Shown piece after piece: positions 35,409 through 43,341 of a stretch of 64,000 nucleotides of DNA. The position numbers and the translations under genes are program-made. Within the stretch, counting starts at the first letter, position 1. The number at the start of each line of letters is the position of its first letter. The notes beneath the pieces were generated by a model. It saw nothing but the letters and a program-made list of their open reading frames with translations, did not search any database and had not been told where the DNA came from. The DNA is from Bacillota bacterium. GTDB lineage: Bacteria > Bacillota > Clostridia > Acetivibrionales > DSM-1351. The stretch lies in the NCBI GenBank assembly GCA_023409265.1, contig JAEYHZ010000037.1, positions 186,001 to 250,000 on the forward strand, given 5' to 3'.

Positions 35409-35722
35409 AAAAATACCTCCTTAAATACCTGATTAGGTATTGATTGTTCAAAACAGCTGTTGAACATTATATACATGTGAAATTTGGGGCGATATGTTTT
35501 CTTATATAGTTCTCTTTGCGAATAATTATACATAGATTTGAATAAATATGCAATAAAAAACGGATATTTCTGGATTAAAATGGCAGTTTAATATATTTGA
35601 AAAAATTGCAGGTTTATGCTATGCATACCAAACAAAATTCGATATAATATAAAAATATTGAAAAGATTTAGATTTCAAGTTTTAAAATATAAAATTATTA
35701 AATTTAAGAGGAGTTGTTATTC
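35409..35722. promoter_or_regulatory. Divergent region between the fusion gene and guaA
   Basis: About 310 AT-rich bases hold the promoters of both divergent genes. A TATAAT at about 35643-35648 is a plausible -10 element for guaA, without a clear -35. I found no purine riboswitch consensus. The rest shows nothing I can assign. Confidence 0.4.
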
Positions 35723-37258
35723 TTGAGTAATGAGATGGTTTTAGTACTCGATTTCGGTGGGCAGTACAATCAGTTAATTGCCCGTCGTGTCAGAGAAGCT
35801 AATGTATACTGTGAGGTTATTCCTTACAACGCCACTTTGGAGCGAATTAAGTCATATAATCCAAAGGGAATTATATTTACCGGAGGTCCTAATTCGGTCC
35901 TTGACGAAGGTGCGCCAAAGTGTGATCCGGGAGTTTTTGAACTTGGAATACCGGTACTGGGTATTTGCTATGGCATGCAGCTTATGGGAGTGATGCTTGG
36001 GGGAACTGTTGAAGCGGCTAAGCAGCGTGAATATGGTAAGGTTGAAATTTCTGTCGATAGAAATCAGCCACTTTTTAAAGATATTGACGAAAATACAACC
36101 TGTTGGATGAGCCATACTTATTTCGTAAGCAATCCGCCTGAAGGATTTACTATAACCGCTAAATCTTCAAACTGCCCAACAGGAGCAATGCAGCATGTAG
36201 AAAAGAATCTTTATGCTGTTCAGTTCCATCCGGAAGTTATGCATACACCAAAAGGAACTGACATGCTCAGAAATTTCCTTTACAATATCTGCGGCTGCAA
36301 GGGTGACTGGAAAATGTCCTCCTTTGTTGAAAACTCAATAAAGGCAATAAGAGAAAAAGTGGGAGACAAGAAGGTTTTATGCGCCTTGTCAGGTGGTGTT
36401 GACTCATCTGTAGCTGCAGTTCTTATACACAAAGCAATTGGCAAGCAGTTGACCTGTATATTTGTTGACCATGGACTCTTGAGGAAATATGAGGGAGACC
36501 AGGTTGAGCAGGTATTCAGAAATCAATACGATATAAATATGATCCGCGTTAATTGTGAAGACAGATTCCTTGAAAGACTCAAGGGGGTTTCCGATCCTGA
36601 GACCAAGAGAAAGATCATTGGTGAAGAATTCATCAGAGTATTTGAAGATGAAGCCAAGAAGATCGGAAAGGTAGATTTCCTCGTTCAGGGAACAATTTAT
36701 CCTGATGTCATTGAAAGCGGTCACGGTGATGCAGCGGTAATAAAGAGCCATCACAATGTTGGAGGACTTCCCGACCACGTTGATTTCAAAGAAATAATTG
36801 AACCTTTGAGAAATCTTTTTAAAGACGAGGTTAGAAAAGCCGGTGAAGAAATGGAGATTCCCGAAGATATTGTGTGGAGGCAGCCATTCCCGGGTCCTGG
36901 ACTTGCTATCAGAGTAATTGGTGATCTGACCAAGGAAAAACTCGACACCTTGAGAGATACTGACTATATCTTCCGTGAGGAAATCAAGGCAGCAGGCTTG
37001 GGCAGAGAAATAAATCAGTACTTTACTGTATTAACAAACATGAGAAGCGTTGGGGTTATGGGCGATGAAAGAACCTATGACTACACTCTTGCTCTTCGCG
37101 CTGTTACAACTACTGACTTCATGACTGCCGACTGGGCCAGAATTCCTTATGATGTACTGGAAAGAATTTCAAACCGGATAGTGAACGAAGTAAAACACAT
37201 CAACAGAGTTGTGTACGACATCACCTCTAAGCCACCTGCGACAATAGAGTGGGAGTAG
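35723..37258 (+). CDS. guaA: GMP synthase (glutamine-hydrolysing)
   Basis: GuaA converts XMP to GMP with ATP and glutamine. The 511-residue protein has an N-terminal glutamine amidotransferase with the catalytic Cys in Gly-Ile-Cys-Tyr-Gly-Met-Gln and the His-Glu pair in Phe-His-Pro-Glu-Val. The ATP-pyrophosphatase P-loop Ser-Gly-Gly-Val-Asp-Ser-Ser follows, and the C-terminal dimerisation domain ends in Pro-Ala-Thr-Ile-Glu-Trp-Glu. I start at TTG 35723 with GAGGAG upstream; ATG 35735 is an alternative. The 3' end of guaA is a known integration site for genomic islands, and an integrase remnant lies 80 bases downstream. Confidence 0.95.
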   Translation: MSNEMVLVLDFGGQYNQLIARRVREANVYCEVIPYNATLERIKSYNPKGIIFTGGPNSVLDEGAPKCDPGVFELGIPVLGICYGMQLMGVMLGGTVEAAKQREYGKVEISVDRNQPLFKDIDENTTCWMSHTYFVSNPPEGFTITAKSSNCPTGAMQHVEKNLYAVQFHPEVMHTPKGTDMLRNFLYNICGCKGDWKMSSFVENSIKAIREKVGDKKVLCALSGGVDSSVAAVLIHKAIGKQLTCIFVDHGLLRKYEGDQVEQVFRNQYDINMIRVNCEDRFLERLKGVSDPETKRKIIGEEFIRVFEDEAKKIGKVDFLVQGTIYPDVIESGHGDAAVIKSHHNVGGLPDHVDFKEIIEPLRNLFKDEVRKAGEEMEIPEDIVWRQPFPGPGLAIRVIGDLTKEKLDTLRDTDYIFREEIKAAGLGREINQYFTVLTNMRSVGVMGDERTYDYTLALRAVTTTDFMTADWARIPYDVLERISNRIVNEVKHINRVVYDITSKPPATIEWE

Positions 37259-37263
37259 AATTG

Positions 37264-37305
37264 AAAAACCCTGCAAGCTATGTATTATGCAACTTGCAGG
37301 GTTTT
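37264..37305 (+). terminator. Terminator of guaA
   Basis: A perfect 13-bp stem (AAAACCCTGCAAG with CTTGCAGGGTTTT) follows the guaA stop by six bases and runs into AATTTTTC. Confidence 0.9.
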
Positions 37306-37339
37306 AATTTTTCTAAGCGTACTAAAAACGTACTACTTT

Positions 37340-37447
37340 CTATTTTTCTATGTTTTCCGTACTTTCAATATTTTCATGCCCTAATCTTTCAGATATAAGC
37401 AATGGACTAAACCCCATTTTTATCAACAGGGAAGCATGAGAATGCCC
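37340..37447 (-). pseudogene. Tyrosine recombinase (phage/ICE integrase), C-terminal remnant
   Basis: Read on the minus strand, about 35 codons give Gly-His-Ser-His-Ala-Ser-Leu-Leu, then Met-Gly-Phe-Ser-Pro-Leu-Leu-Ile-Ser-Glu-Arg-Leu-Gly-His-Glu-Asn-Ile-Glu, and a TAG. This is the box II end of tyrosine integrases from phages and conjugative elements (the His-x-x-Arg region and the Leu-Gly-His motif). The Arg and the catalytic Tyr are gone, and stops lie on both sides, so it is dead. Its position right after guaA suggests an old integration event. Confidence 0.72.
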
Positions 37448-37457
37448 TTAATGGTAT

Positions 37458-37514
37458 AATAACGCGAAATCCAGTAACTCAGTAATATCAAGTGGCTGCT
37501 GGTTTGGCGTTATT
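37458..37514. repeat. Short palindromic element with AATAACGC ends
   Basis: AATAACGC at 37458-37465 and GCGTTATT at 37507-37514 are perfect inverted repeats. CCAG and CTGG lie just inside. The ends match those of the elements at 26223 and 45101. Confidence 0.5.
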
Positions 37515-37705
37515 CTTTATACTCATTTTCCAATCAAAAATTGTAATTGTAATTGTAATGTAATACATATCTACGTTCAATTCGTAATCCGACTCTACGG
37601 CAGCTGTATGCTTTAGCATATTTATTACTACTGTGACACTCATTAATCAGAGAAGAATAAAGTCATCTTTGCATGGTAATTTTTTTCGTTTTTATATTAC
37701 AGTAA

Positions 37706-37918
37706 TATCCACTTCGTGATACATTAAAAAAATTACACATTGATTTAACAGTATATTTTGATGAATGTTTTCGTTATGTGTCCCATATTTTTGACTTAGA
37801 TAGCACATTAGATTTGAATACTACTTCTGGAAAGAAAGAATTGATGAAAGCGATGAATGAACACATTCTGCAATATGATGGTATTACAGGCGTTTGGAAT
37901 AACTCATATCTTGAATAG
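37706..37918 (+). pseudogene. Unrecognised 3' gene remnant
   Basis: About 70 codons are open up to a TAG at 37916-37918 and read like real protein: a Leu-Thr-Val-Tyr-Phe-Asp-Glu strand, Ile-Phe-Asp-Leu-Asp-Ser, a Lys-Lys-Glu-Leu-Met-Lys-Ala-Met helix, then Gly-Val-Trp-Asn-Asn. There is no start codon with a ribosome site, and stops close the frame upstream. I take it as the tail of a lost gene in the guaA-linked island. The rest of 37306-38047 holds only the integrase remnant and a palindrome. Confidence 0.35.
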
Positions 37919-38047
37919 CATTTCCTGCCGTTACATTCAAGCTCAAAAAAATGAAATGTTCATCAAAGGAGCCAGGTTAATTATAAAAAGTCAATATCAT
38001 ACAAGAATTAACCTCCACATTCTATTATAATTTACATATATTGAAGG

Positions 38048-38902
38048 GTGGTGAAGGCTACGGATACAAATATAAAAGACATTCGTTACGATGAGGATTT
38101 ACGGATTGAAGCTTATCGGTTTACAGGTATTATGCAGAAATTTCCGAACCATTTCCATGAGTATTATGTAATTGGATTGATAGAGGTTGGAGAGCGCAGT
38201 CTAATCGTAAACAACCGGGACTATACCATCGGGCCAGGTGACATGATAACCTTTAATCCAATGGACAACCACACTTGTGTACAGCTTGATAGCGGTGGTC
38301 TGAATTATAGCTGCATAAATGTGGGGCCGGACATCATGCAGGCGGTGGCGCATGAGGTATTAGGCTGTGACAACCTGCCCCGCTTTCGGGAAGCTGTACA
38401 TTACCGGACAGAACTTGCCCCGGTCTACCGCGAACTGCATGATACCCTTATGAACCGCACCCCTGCTTTGGAGAAAGAAGAATTGTTCCTCCTGTTCATG
38501 GATCAGCTTCTAAGAAATCACGCGGAGGTAACCCATAGTGTCAAGCCTCAAACGGTACGGAAGGAAATTGAGGATGTCTGCGCCTTTCTGGAGAGTTGTT
38601 ATGCCAAGCGCATCACACTTGATGAGCTCTCCCAGATCGCAAAACTGAATAAGTATACACTGATCCGTGCTTTTACCCGCTTAAAAGGGATCACCCCTTA
38701 TCGCTACCTAGAGAATGTCCGCATCGGCAAGGCAAAGAAGATGCTGGAGCAGGGCTTGGAGCCTGTAGAAGCGGCTGTGCGCACCGGATTTTCCGATCAG
38801 AGCCACTTTACAAGCTATTTCAGTCAATTTATTGGGCTAACGCCAGGGCAATATCAGGCCATCTTCCGCGAGGATACGGCGGAGGGAGGCTTACCGGAAT
38901 GA
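38048..38902 (+). CDS. AraC family transcriptional regulator with cupin sensor
   Basis: This 284-residue regulator has an N-terminal cupin-like arabinose-binding domain (His-Phe-His-Glu-Tyr-Tyr, then Pro-Gly-Asp-Met-Ile). Two C-terminal helix-turn-helices lie at about 185-280 with Leu-Asp-Glu-Leu-Ser-Gln-Ile-Ala and the signature Phe-Ser-Asp-Gln-Ser-His-Phe-Thr-Ser-Tyr-Phe. It overlaps the exporter gene by four bases and probably controls it. GTG at 38048 is the best start; no ATG is available nearby. The coding sequence is clearly GC-richer than the flanking chromosome, and so are the next two genes, which points to horizontal transfer. Confidence 0.85.
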   Translation: MVKATDTNIKDIRYDEDLRIEAYRFTGIMQKFPNHFHEYYVIGLIEVGERSLIVNNRDYTIGPGDMITFNPMDNHTCVQLDSGGLNYSCINVGPDIMQAVAHEVLGCDNLPRFREAVHYRTELAPVYRELHDTLMNRTPALEKEELFLLFMDQLLRNHAEVTHSVKPQTVRKEIEDVCAFLESCYAKRITLDELSQIAKLNKYTLIRAFTRLKGITPYRYLENVRIGKAKKMLEQGLEPVEAAVRTGFSDQSHFTSYFSQFIGLTPGQYQAIFREDTAEGGLPE

Positions 38903-39828
38903 AGAAACCACAAAAAACCGCTACTTTCGGGCACTTCTCGGCAGTCGTCACCATCATCATATGGGGAACTACATTTATCTCCACAAAGGTTCTGCTGCGC
39001 ACCCTTACCCCCATAGAAATTCTGTTTACCCGTTTTCTGATCGGTTTTGCGGTGCTCCTGCTGTTTTATCCTAAGCGGTTGAGGCTCACGGACAGGCGGC
39101 AGGAGTTCTTTTTTATAGCGGCGGGGGTCAGCGGCATCACCCTGTATTACCTACTGGAGAACATCGCCCTAACCATAACCACCGCCGGTAACGTAGGCAT
39201 CATCATAACCATTGCGCCCTTCTTTACCGCACTGCTATCGGCGTTGTTTTTGAAGTCGGAAAAACCGAAATGGCAGTTTTATACCGGCTTTGGGGCGGCG
39301 CTCATTGGAATCGGGTTGATTAGCTATAACGGCAACAGCTTGCAGCTTAATCCTGCCGGTGATTTACTGGCGGTGCTGGCAGCAGCAGCCTGGGCGGTCT
39401 ATTCCATCCTGACGCGAAAAATCAGTGAATTAGGCTACAACACCATCCAAACCACCCGGCGCGTGTTCGGCTATGGTCTCTTATTCATGTTACCTATGCT
39501 GTTTTACATGGGTTTCCGGTTGGAGCCTGATCAGTTTGCCACAGTCGCCAACCTCGGCAACATCCTGTTTTTGGGACTCGGAGCTTCGGCACTCTGCTTT
39601 GTAACATGGAACACGGCGGTGAGATTGCTGGGCGCAGTGCAAACTAGCGTGTATATCTACCTCGTGCCGGTTGTCACGGTGGCGGTATCCGTGATTGTTT
39701 TGAAGGAGCCACTGACACCGCTTCTTATCGTCGGAGCGTCACTGACGCTCATCGGGCTTTGGCTGTCTGAGACAAGGATTTTTGAAGGGAGAAAAGAAAT
39801 ATGGAAAACCAAAATACCAAATGCGTGA
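38899..39828 (+). CDS. EamA/DMT family transporter
   Basis: This 309-residue membrane protein has ten predicted helices in two EamA repeats. Supporting motifs are Ile-Ile-Trp-Gly-Thr-Thr-Phe-Ile-Ser at the start and Leu-Ala-Ala-Ala-Ala-Trp-Ala-Val-Tyr-Ser at the second repeat. DMT transporters export amino acids, purines or drugs. The start overlaps the end of the AraC gene, and the DUF2000 gene starts 28 bases before its stop, so the three genes form a tight operon. The natural substrate is unknown. Confidence 0.88.
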   Translation: MKKPQKTATFGHFSAVVTIIIWGTTFISTKVLLRTLTPIEILFTRFLIGFAVLLLFYPKRLRLTDRRQEFFFIAAGVSGITLYYLLENIALTITTAGNVGIIITIAPFFTALLSALFLKSEKPKWQFYTGFGAALIGIGLISYNGNSLQLNPAGDLLAVLAAAAWAVYSILTRKISELGYNTIQTTRRVFGYGLLFMLPMLFYMGFRLEPDQFATVANLGNILFLGLGASALCFVTWNTAVRLLGAVQTSVYIYLVPVVTVAVSVIVLKEPLTPLLIVGASLTLIGLWLSETRIFEGRKEIWKTKIPNA

Positions 39829-40223
39829 TGATAATAGACGAAAGCCTGCCACTGGGGATCATCTCCAACACCGCCGCCGTTATGGGCGTAACGATTGGAA
39901 AGCTGTTGCCCCAGGCTGTGGGCGCGGATGTAACCGACCAGACGGGGCATGGGCACCTGGGGATTATCGAGTTTCCTATCCCCATCCTCAAGGGCGACAG
40001 GGAGAAAATCAAGCAGTTGCGCACTCGCCTTTATGACGAATCCTTCTCCGATCTGAAGGTGGTAGATTTCTCCGACACAGCGCAGAGCTGCAAGACCTAT
40101 GATGAGTACATCGAGAAGATGGCCGGTGTGCCGGAGACGGAATTATCCTACCTGGGTATTGCCATCTGCGGAGATAAAAAGAAGGTGAACATGCTGACAG
40201 GGAATATGCCGCTGCTCAGATGA
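39801..40223 (+). CDS. DUF2000 family protein
   Basis: This 140-residue protein matches DUF2000: Val-Met-Ile-Ile-Asp-Glu-Ser-Leu-Pro-Leu-Gly at the start, Thr-Gly-His-Gly-His-Leu-Gly-Ile near residue 48, and a C-terminal Leu-Gly-Ile-Ala-Ile-Cys-Gly. DUF2000 has a peptidyl-tRNA-hydrolase-2-like fold but no proven role. It is commonly found next to AraC regulators and EamA exporters, as here. GGGAGAAAAG before the ATG is the ribosome site, inside the exporter frame. It is the last intact gene of the GC-rich block; decayed sequence follows. Confidence 0.85.
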   Translation: MENQNTKCVMIIDESLPLGIISNTAAVMGVTIGKLLPQAVGADVTDQTGHGHLGIIEFPIPILKGDREKIKQLRTRLYDESFSDLKVVDFSDTAQSCKTYDEYIEKMAGVPETELSYLGIAICGDKKKVNMLTGNMPLLR

Positions 40224-40235
40224 TCGTTTTGTTAA

Positions 40236-40502
40236 AGGGTATACCATTGTGTCATTCGCGGGTATAATCCCAATCAGCTCAACGTTGCTATCGGCTACCC
40301 TGTTGAAAAAGCCAATAAATGTTTAGCAAATTGCAAATGTGTTACCCCAATAACCTGGGTAAGTATCACTTGCGACAAGGATCAGTATATGTTAGTTATA
40401 AGTATGTTTCTTACAAAGCAGACAATAATAAACGACGAGAAAAACAGAATGTTATCTGTAAATCTTCGTCAGTACAGACCTGCTGCAATTATTGGACTAT
40501 AA
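40236..40502 (+). pseudogene. Unrecognised open frame without a start
   Basis: Eighty-eight codons are open between two stops, with protein-like composition (Asn-Gln-Leu-Asn-Val-Ala-Ile-Gly-Tyr-Pro-Val, then Ile-Thr-Trp-Val-Ser-Ile-Thr-Cys-Asp-Lys). No good start codon or ribosome site exists. I cannot assign a family. It lies among other broken genes and is best read as a remnant. Confidence 0.3.
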
Positions 40503-40532
40503 AAGGTAATTGATGCTATCTTCCTTCATACT

Positions 40533-40816
40533 GTGCAAAGACGTCAGTTTGTGGGTGCAGCCCAGATTATTGATAGTAACGGATTAATAATTGTAAAGCG
40601 TTCATTCGAGCAGGATGAGGGTATTGTTACAGCAGAACTCCAATGGGGAACAAGAAAAAATGTGGAAATAGCTGTAAACCATTTGAACTTTGGATTCCCG
40701 AACTGCCAGATGAATATATCAACGCTTGGGAAGCGAATAATTCAATAGGGGAAACTTACTATAAGGATGTGGCACTGCCGATATATAAGAATTTTGTAGA
40801 GAAAATATTACTTTGA
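40533..40816 (+). pseudogene. Carbon-nitrogen hydrolase (nitrilase family), C-terminal remnant
   Basis: The first part reads Val-Gly-Ala-Ala-Gln-Ile-Ile-Asp-Ser-Asn-Gly, then Asp-Glu-Gly-Ile-Val-Thr-Ala-Glu-Leu, which is the typical end of the nitrilase fold. After a frameshift near 40660-40690 another frame continues with Trp-Ile-Pro-Glu-Leu-Pro-Asp-Glu-Tyr, then Ala-Leu-Pro-Ile-Tyr-Lys, and ends at TGA 40814-40816. The N-terminal two thirds, including the Glu-Lys-Cys catalytic residues, are missing. Confidence 0.6.
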
Positions 40817-40851
40817 CATTTAATCTGAAAATTCATAAAATGAAAGTGACT

Positions 40852-40865
40852 ACTTGCATGCGAGG
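40852..40865. promoter_or_regulatory. Candidate TetR operator 1
   Basis: ACTTGCATGCGAGG is one arm-mismatched version of the palindrome ACTTGCATGCAAGT and lies 13 bases before the TetR start. The same palindrome occurs ahead of the acetolactate synthase pseudogene at 41494-41509. Confidence 0.5.
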
Positions 40866-40877
40866 AAGTGATGGAAA

Positions 40878-41455
40878 GTGGATGCAACCAGTCAAAAAAT
40901 TATAGATGCAACAATGTCTCTAGTAAGAGATAAAGGCTATGTTGCCACCACGACCAAGGATATAGCCAAGCAGGCCGGTGTGAATGAGAGTACTCTATTC
41001 CGGAAATTTAAAAATAAAAAAGATATTGTAATTAATAGTATGGAGTAAGAAAAATGGAGAGGTAATCTCATGCCGGAGATATTCCGAAATGTTTGCTGGG
41101 AGCTACAGCCTGATTTAGAAATGTTTATGGAAGAATATATGAGCAGAATAACTCCTGATTTTGTAAAACTCTCGATTGGCTTGCGTGCCACTCAAATTTA
41201 TGAGGAAACTGCCCCACTGATCATGAAAATTCCACAAGCCTTTGTATCTGCCTTAATTGACTACTTTCAAAGCATGGAGCAAAAGGGAAAACTGCCACAT
41301 TTAGATTTTGAAAGCCTTACTATGGTAGTATTTTCAATACATTTGGCTTTACCTTTCTTAACGCTTCTTTTGATAATAAACTTACAAGTATAAGTAGAGA
41401 AACATATATAAAAACAACGGTTGCTACATTTATCCAAGGTATACCTCATTATTAA
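40878..41455 (+). pseudogene. TetR family regulator, broken by a stop and a frameshift
   Basis: From GTG 40878 a TetR helix-turn-helix reads clearly (Ala-Thr-Thr-Thr-Lys-Asp-Ile-Ala-Lys-Gln-Ala-Gly-Val, then Thr-Leu-Phe-Arg-Lys-Phe-Lys-Asn-Lys). After 56 codons an in-frame TAA at 41046-41048 interrupts it; the same frame continues with a ligand-binding domain. Near 41340 the frame shifts and ends at TAA 41453-41455 after Ile-Gln-Gly-Ile-Pro-His-Tyr. The reconstructed protein of about 190 residues is normal for TetR. The damage looks like point decay. Confidence 0.75.
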
Positions 41456-41491
41456 ATATAGGTACTGTCACATAGATAGTACCGTATATTT
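41454..41491. terminator. Hairpin after the TetR pseudogene
   Basis: AAATATAGGTACT pairs with AGTACCGTATATTT (one bulge) around an 11-base loop. It starts at the TetR stop and may be its terminator. Confidence 0.5.
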
Positions 41492-41493
41492 AC

Positions 41494-41509
41494 CACTTAC
41501 ATGCAAGTG
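41494..41509. promoter_or_regulatory. Candidate TetR operator 2
   Basis: CACTTACATGCAAGTG is a 16-base palindrome with a single central mismatch, 30 bases before the acetolactate synthase pseudogene, and shares its core with the site in front of the TetR gene. Confidence 0.55.
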
Positions 41510-41538
41510 CTAACACGCATGCGACGCTGAGGAATTAA

Positions 41539-42422
41539 ATGAAAATATCAGGTGCGGATTTATTAATAAAAGCTTTGAAGGAAGAATATGTTTACACTCT
41601 TTTTGCTTATCCAGGAGGCAAGCGATTGACTTATTTAATGCTCTCTATGGTGTAGATGGCATTAATGTTGTTTTGCCACGACATGAGCAAGGTTTGATTC
41701 ATGCTGCAGACGGTTATGCTCGGTCAACGGGCAAGGTAGGGGTTTGTCTGGTTACCAGTGGACTGGGAGCCACTAACCTTGTAACAGGTATTGCAACAGC
41801 TAATTATGACAGTGTTCCGCTGGTATGCTTTACCGGTCAAGTACCCACACATTTAATTGGAAATGATGCTTTTCAAGAAGTCGATATTGTTGGGATTACA
41901 AGGAGTATTTGTAAATATGCTGTTACGGTTCTTAAGCGTGAAGATTTAGGTGCTTCAATTAAAAAAGCTTTTTATATTGCAGCATCCGGAAAACCGGGGG
42001 TGGTGGTTGTCGATTTGCTCAAAGACATTCAGCAGCAGCTTGGAAGCGATTTTTATCCGGATAAAATTTAATTACGAGGTTACAAACCTAACACTACTGT
42101 TCATATCGGACAGATAAATAAAGCACTGGCGTGTTTGCGCAGTTCAAAGAAACCTGTTTTTCTATTAGGTGGTGGCGTGAATATTTCCAAAGCTAATCAT
42201 GAAATGACTATGCTTGCAGAGAAAACGGGTATCCCTGTTGTTACTACAATCATGGGAAAAGGGGCAATTCCAACCGATCATCCCTTGTATATCGGTAATT
42301 TGGGCATTCACGGAAGCTATGCGGCCAATACTGCGATTAGCAAATGTGATGTATTGTTCTCTATAGGTGTGCGCTTTAATGACCGCATTACTGGACACAT
42401 AGGCTTATACGTGACTAACTAA
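41539..42422 (+). pseudogene. Acetolactate synthase large-subunit-like gene, frameshifted and truncated
   Basis: A normal start (ATG 41539, GAGGA upstream) gives Gly-Ala-Asp-Leu-Leu and Tyr-Pro-Gly-Gly; a frameshift near 41620 then leads to the frame from about 41660. That frame reads Pro-Arg-His-Glu-Gln-Gly (the thiamine-diphosphate-site Glu) and Gly-Val-Cys-Leu-Val-Thr-Ser-Gly. A stop at 42069-42071 is followed by a third piece with the central domain (Pro-Val-Phe-Leu-Leu-Gly-Gly-Gly, then Phe-Asn-Asp-Arg-Ile-Thr-Gly) that ends at 42422. The C-terminal thiamine-diphosphate-binding domain is absent. In its intact form it would make 2-acetolactate for branched-chain amino acids or acetoin. 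Confidence 0.85.
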
Positions 42423-42491
42423 TAGAGCACTGCATGTTTGGGGGAATAAGGCGAGAGTTGCATTATTTATATTTTATGTAGGAGGAAATTC

Positions 42492-43181
42492 ATGGATATA
42501 GATCCTATTTTGATTTTCGAGGATAATTACGCGAAATGTTTTTGTACATCATTTGAAGATGAAAAAATCATTCGTTTTAGAGATAGCCTCATACCGGATA
42601 TGTATGACCACAACTATACTCGAATTAAGCAGGTTAATAGTGCCGATGAAATTAAGCTCATAGTAATGCAAGAAATAGATTTTTGCGTTTCAGAAGGCAG
42701 AAAGTTTTGCAATATATACATAAATGGAAATGTAGAATTGCCGCGAGTTCACGAGCTAAATATTAAGTCGGAGGAAACATCGTATGCGTTTTATGCTGCA
42801 GAAAACCTAACAGAATTACATTTAAAAAGTCGCGATGATTGTAAGATGGAAAGAATTGTTAATGATACAATGATTGCTGAGCGCCTTTCTCTGGAGCTTT
42901 CCGAATATGGTAAAAATCATGGTGAAGATTTTTGCAAGAGAAAAAGCGAACGAATGAAACAGGTTTACCTTGAGCATGCCGTGTTTTTGACCTTGATCCG
43001 TCTACAAGCTCCGCAGGGATACACAAATCTTCTGGTGTCATCACCGAGCGCTGCCCAAAGGCAGAGGAAGCGAGGGGATTATTGCGCAGCGCAAGGAGCA
43101 ATGCGACCGGGAGGGAGCAGGGCGACTATGCAGCAAGCCGGGTACATTAGAATTATAATAGACTTATATTTTGCAGAATGA
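42492..43181 (+). pseudogene. GNAT-like gene, 3' end replaced by unrelated sequence
   Basis: The first about 160 residues match the N-terminal region of a clostridial acetyltransferase type (Phe-Glu-Asp-Asn-Tyr-Ala-Lys-Cys-Phe, Asp-Met-Tyr-Asp-His-Asn-Tyr, then Phe-Cys-Lys-Arg-Lys-Ser-Glu-Arg). The expected acetyl-CoA-binding half is missing. From about 42980 the sequence becomes markedly GC-richer and the translation turns into Arg/Ala/Gly-rich low-quality protein to the stop at 43181. A recombination junction is the simplest reading. AGGAGGA precedes the ATG, so the truncated product may still be made. Confidence 0.6.
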
Positions 43182-43213
43182 CAGGTAGTCGTGAGATTAT
43201 CTGTCATTTTTGT
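43178..43213 (+). terminator. Terminator at the right edge of the decayed region
   Basis: ATGACAG and CTGTCAT form the stem and TTTTTGT follows. It marks the transition back to ordinary chromosome sequence. Confidence 0.65.
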
Positions 43214-43341
43214 ATTATTTATAATATAATTAGTCAGGATGATTTTAAATTTAAGTTTATTATTCCCATAACATAGTTTTGGGCTAAATGACAAACTTTC
43301 TAATATGGAATTATTTTAAATACTTATAGGATAAAGAATGG

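Noticed and set aside
37200..43300. Direct repeat of the guaA 3' end as attachment site
   Set aside because: I looked for a second copy of the last 20-25 bases of guaA near the right end of the decayed region and did not see one, so no att site is claimed.
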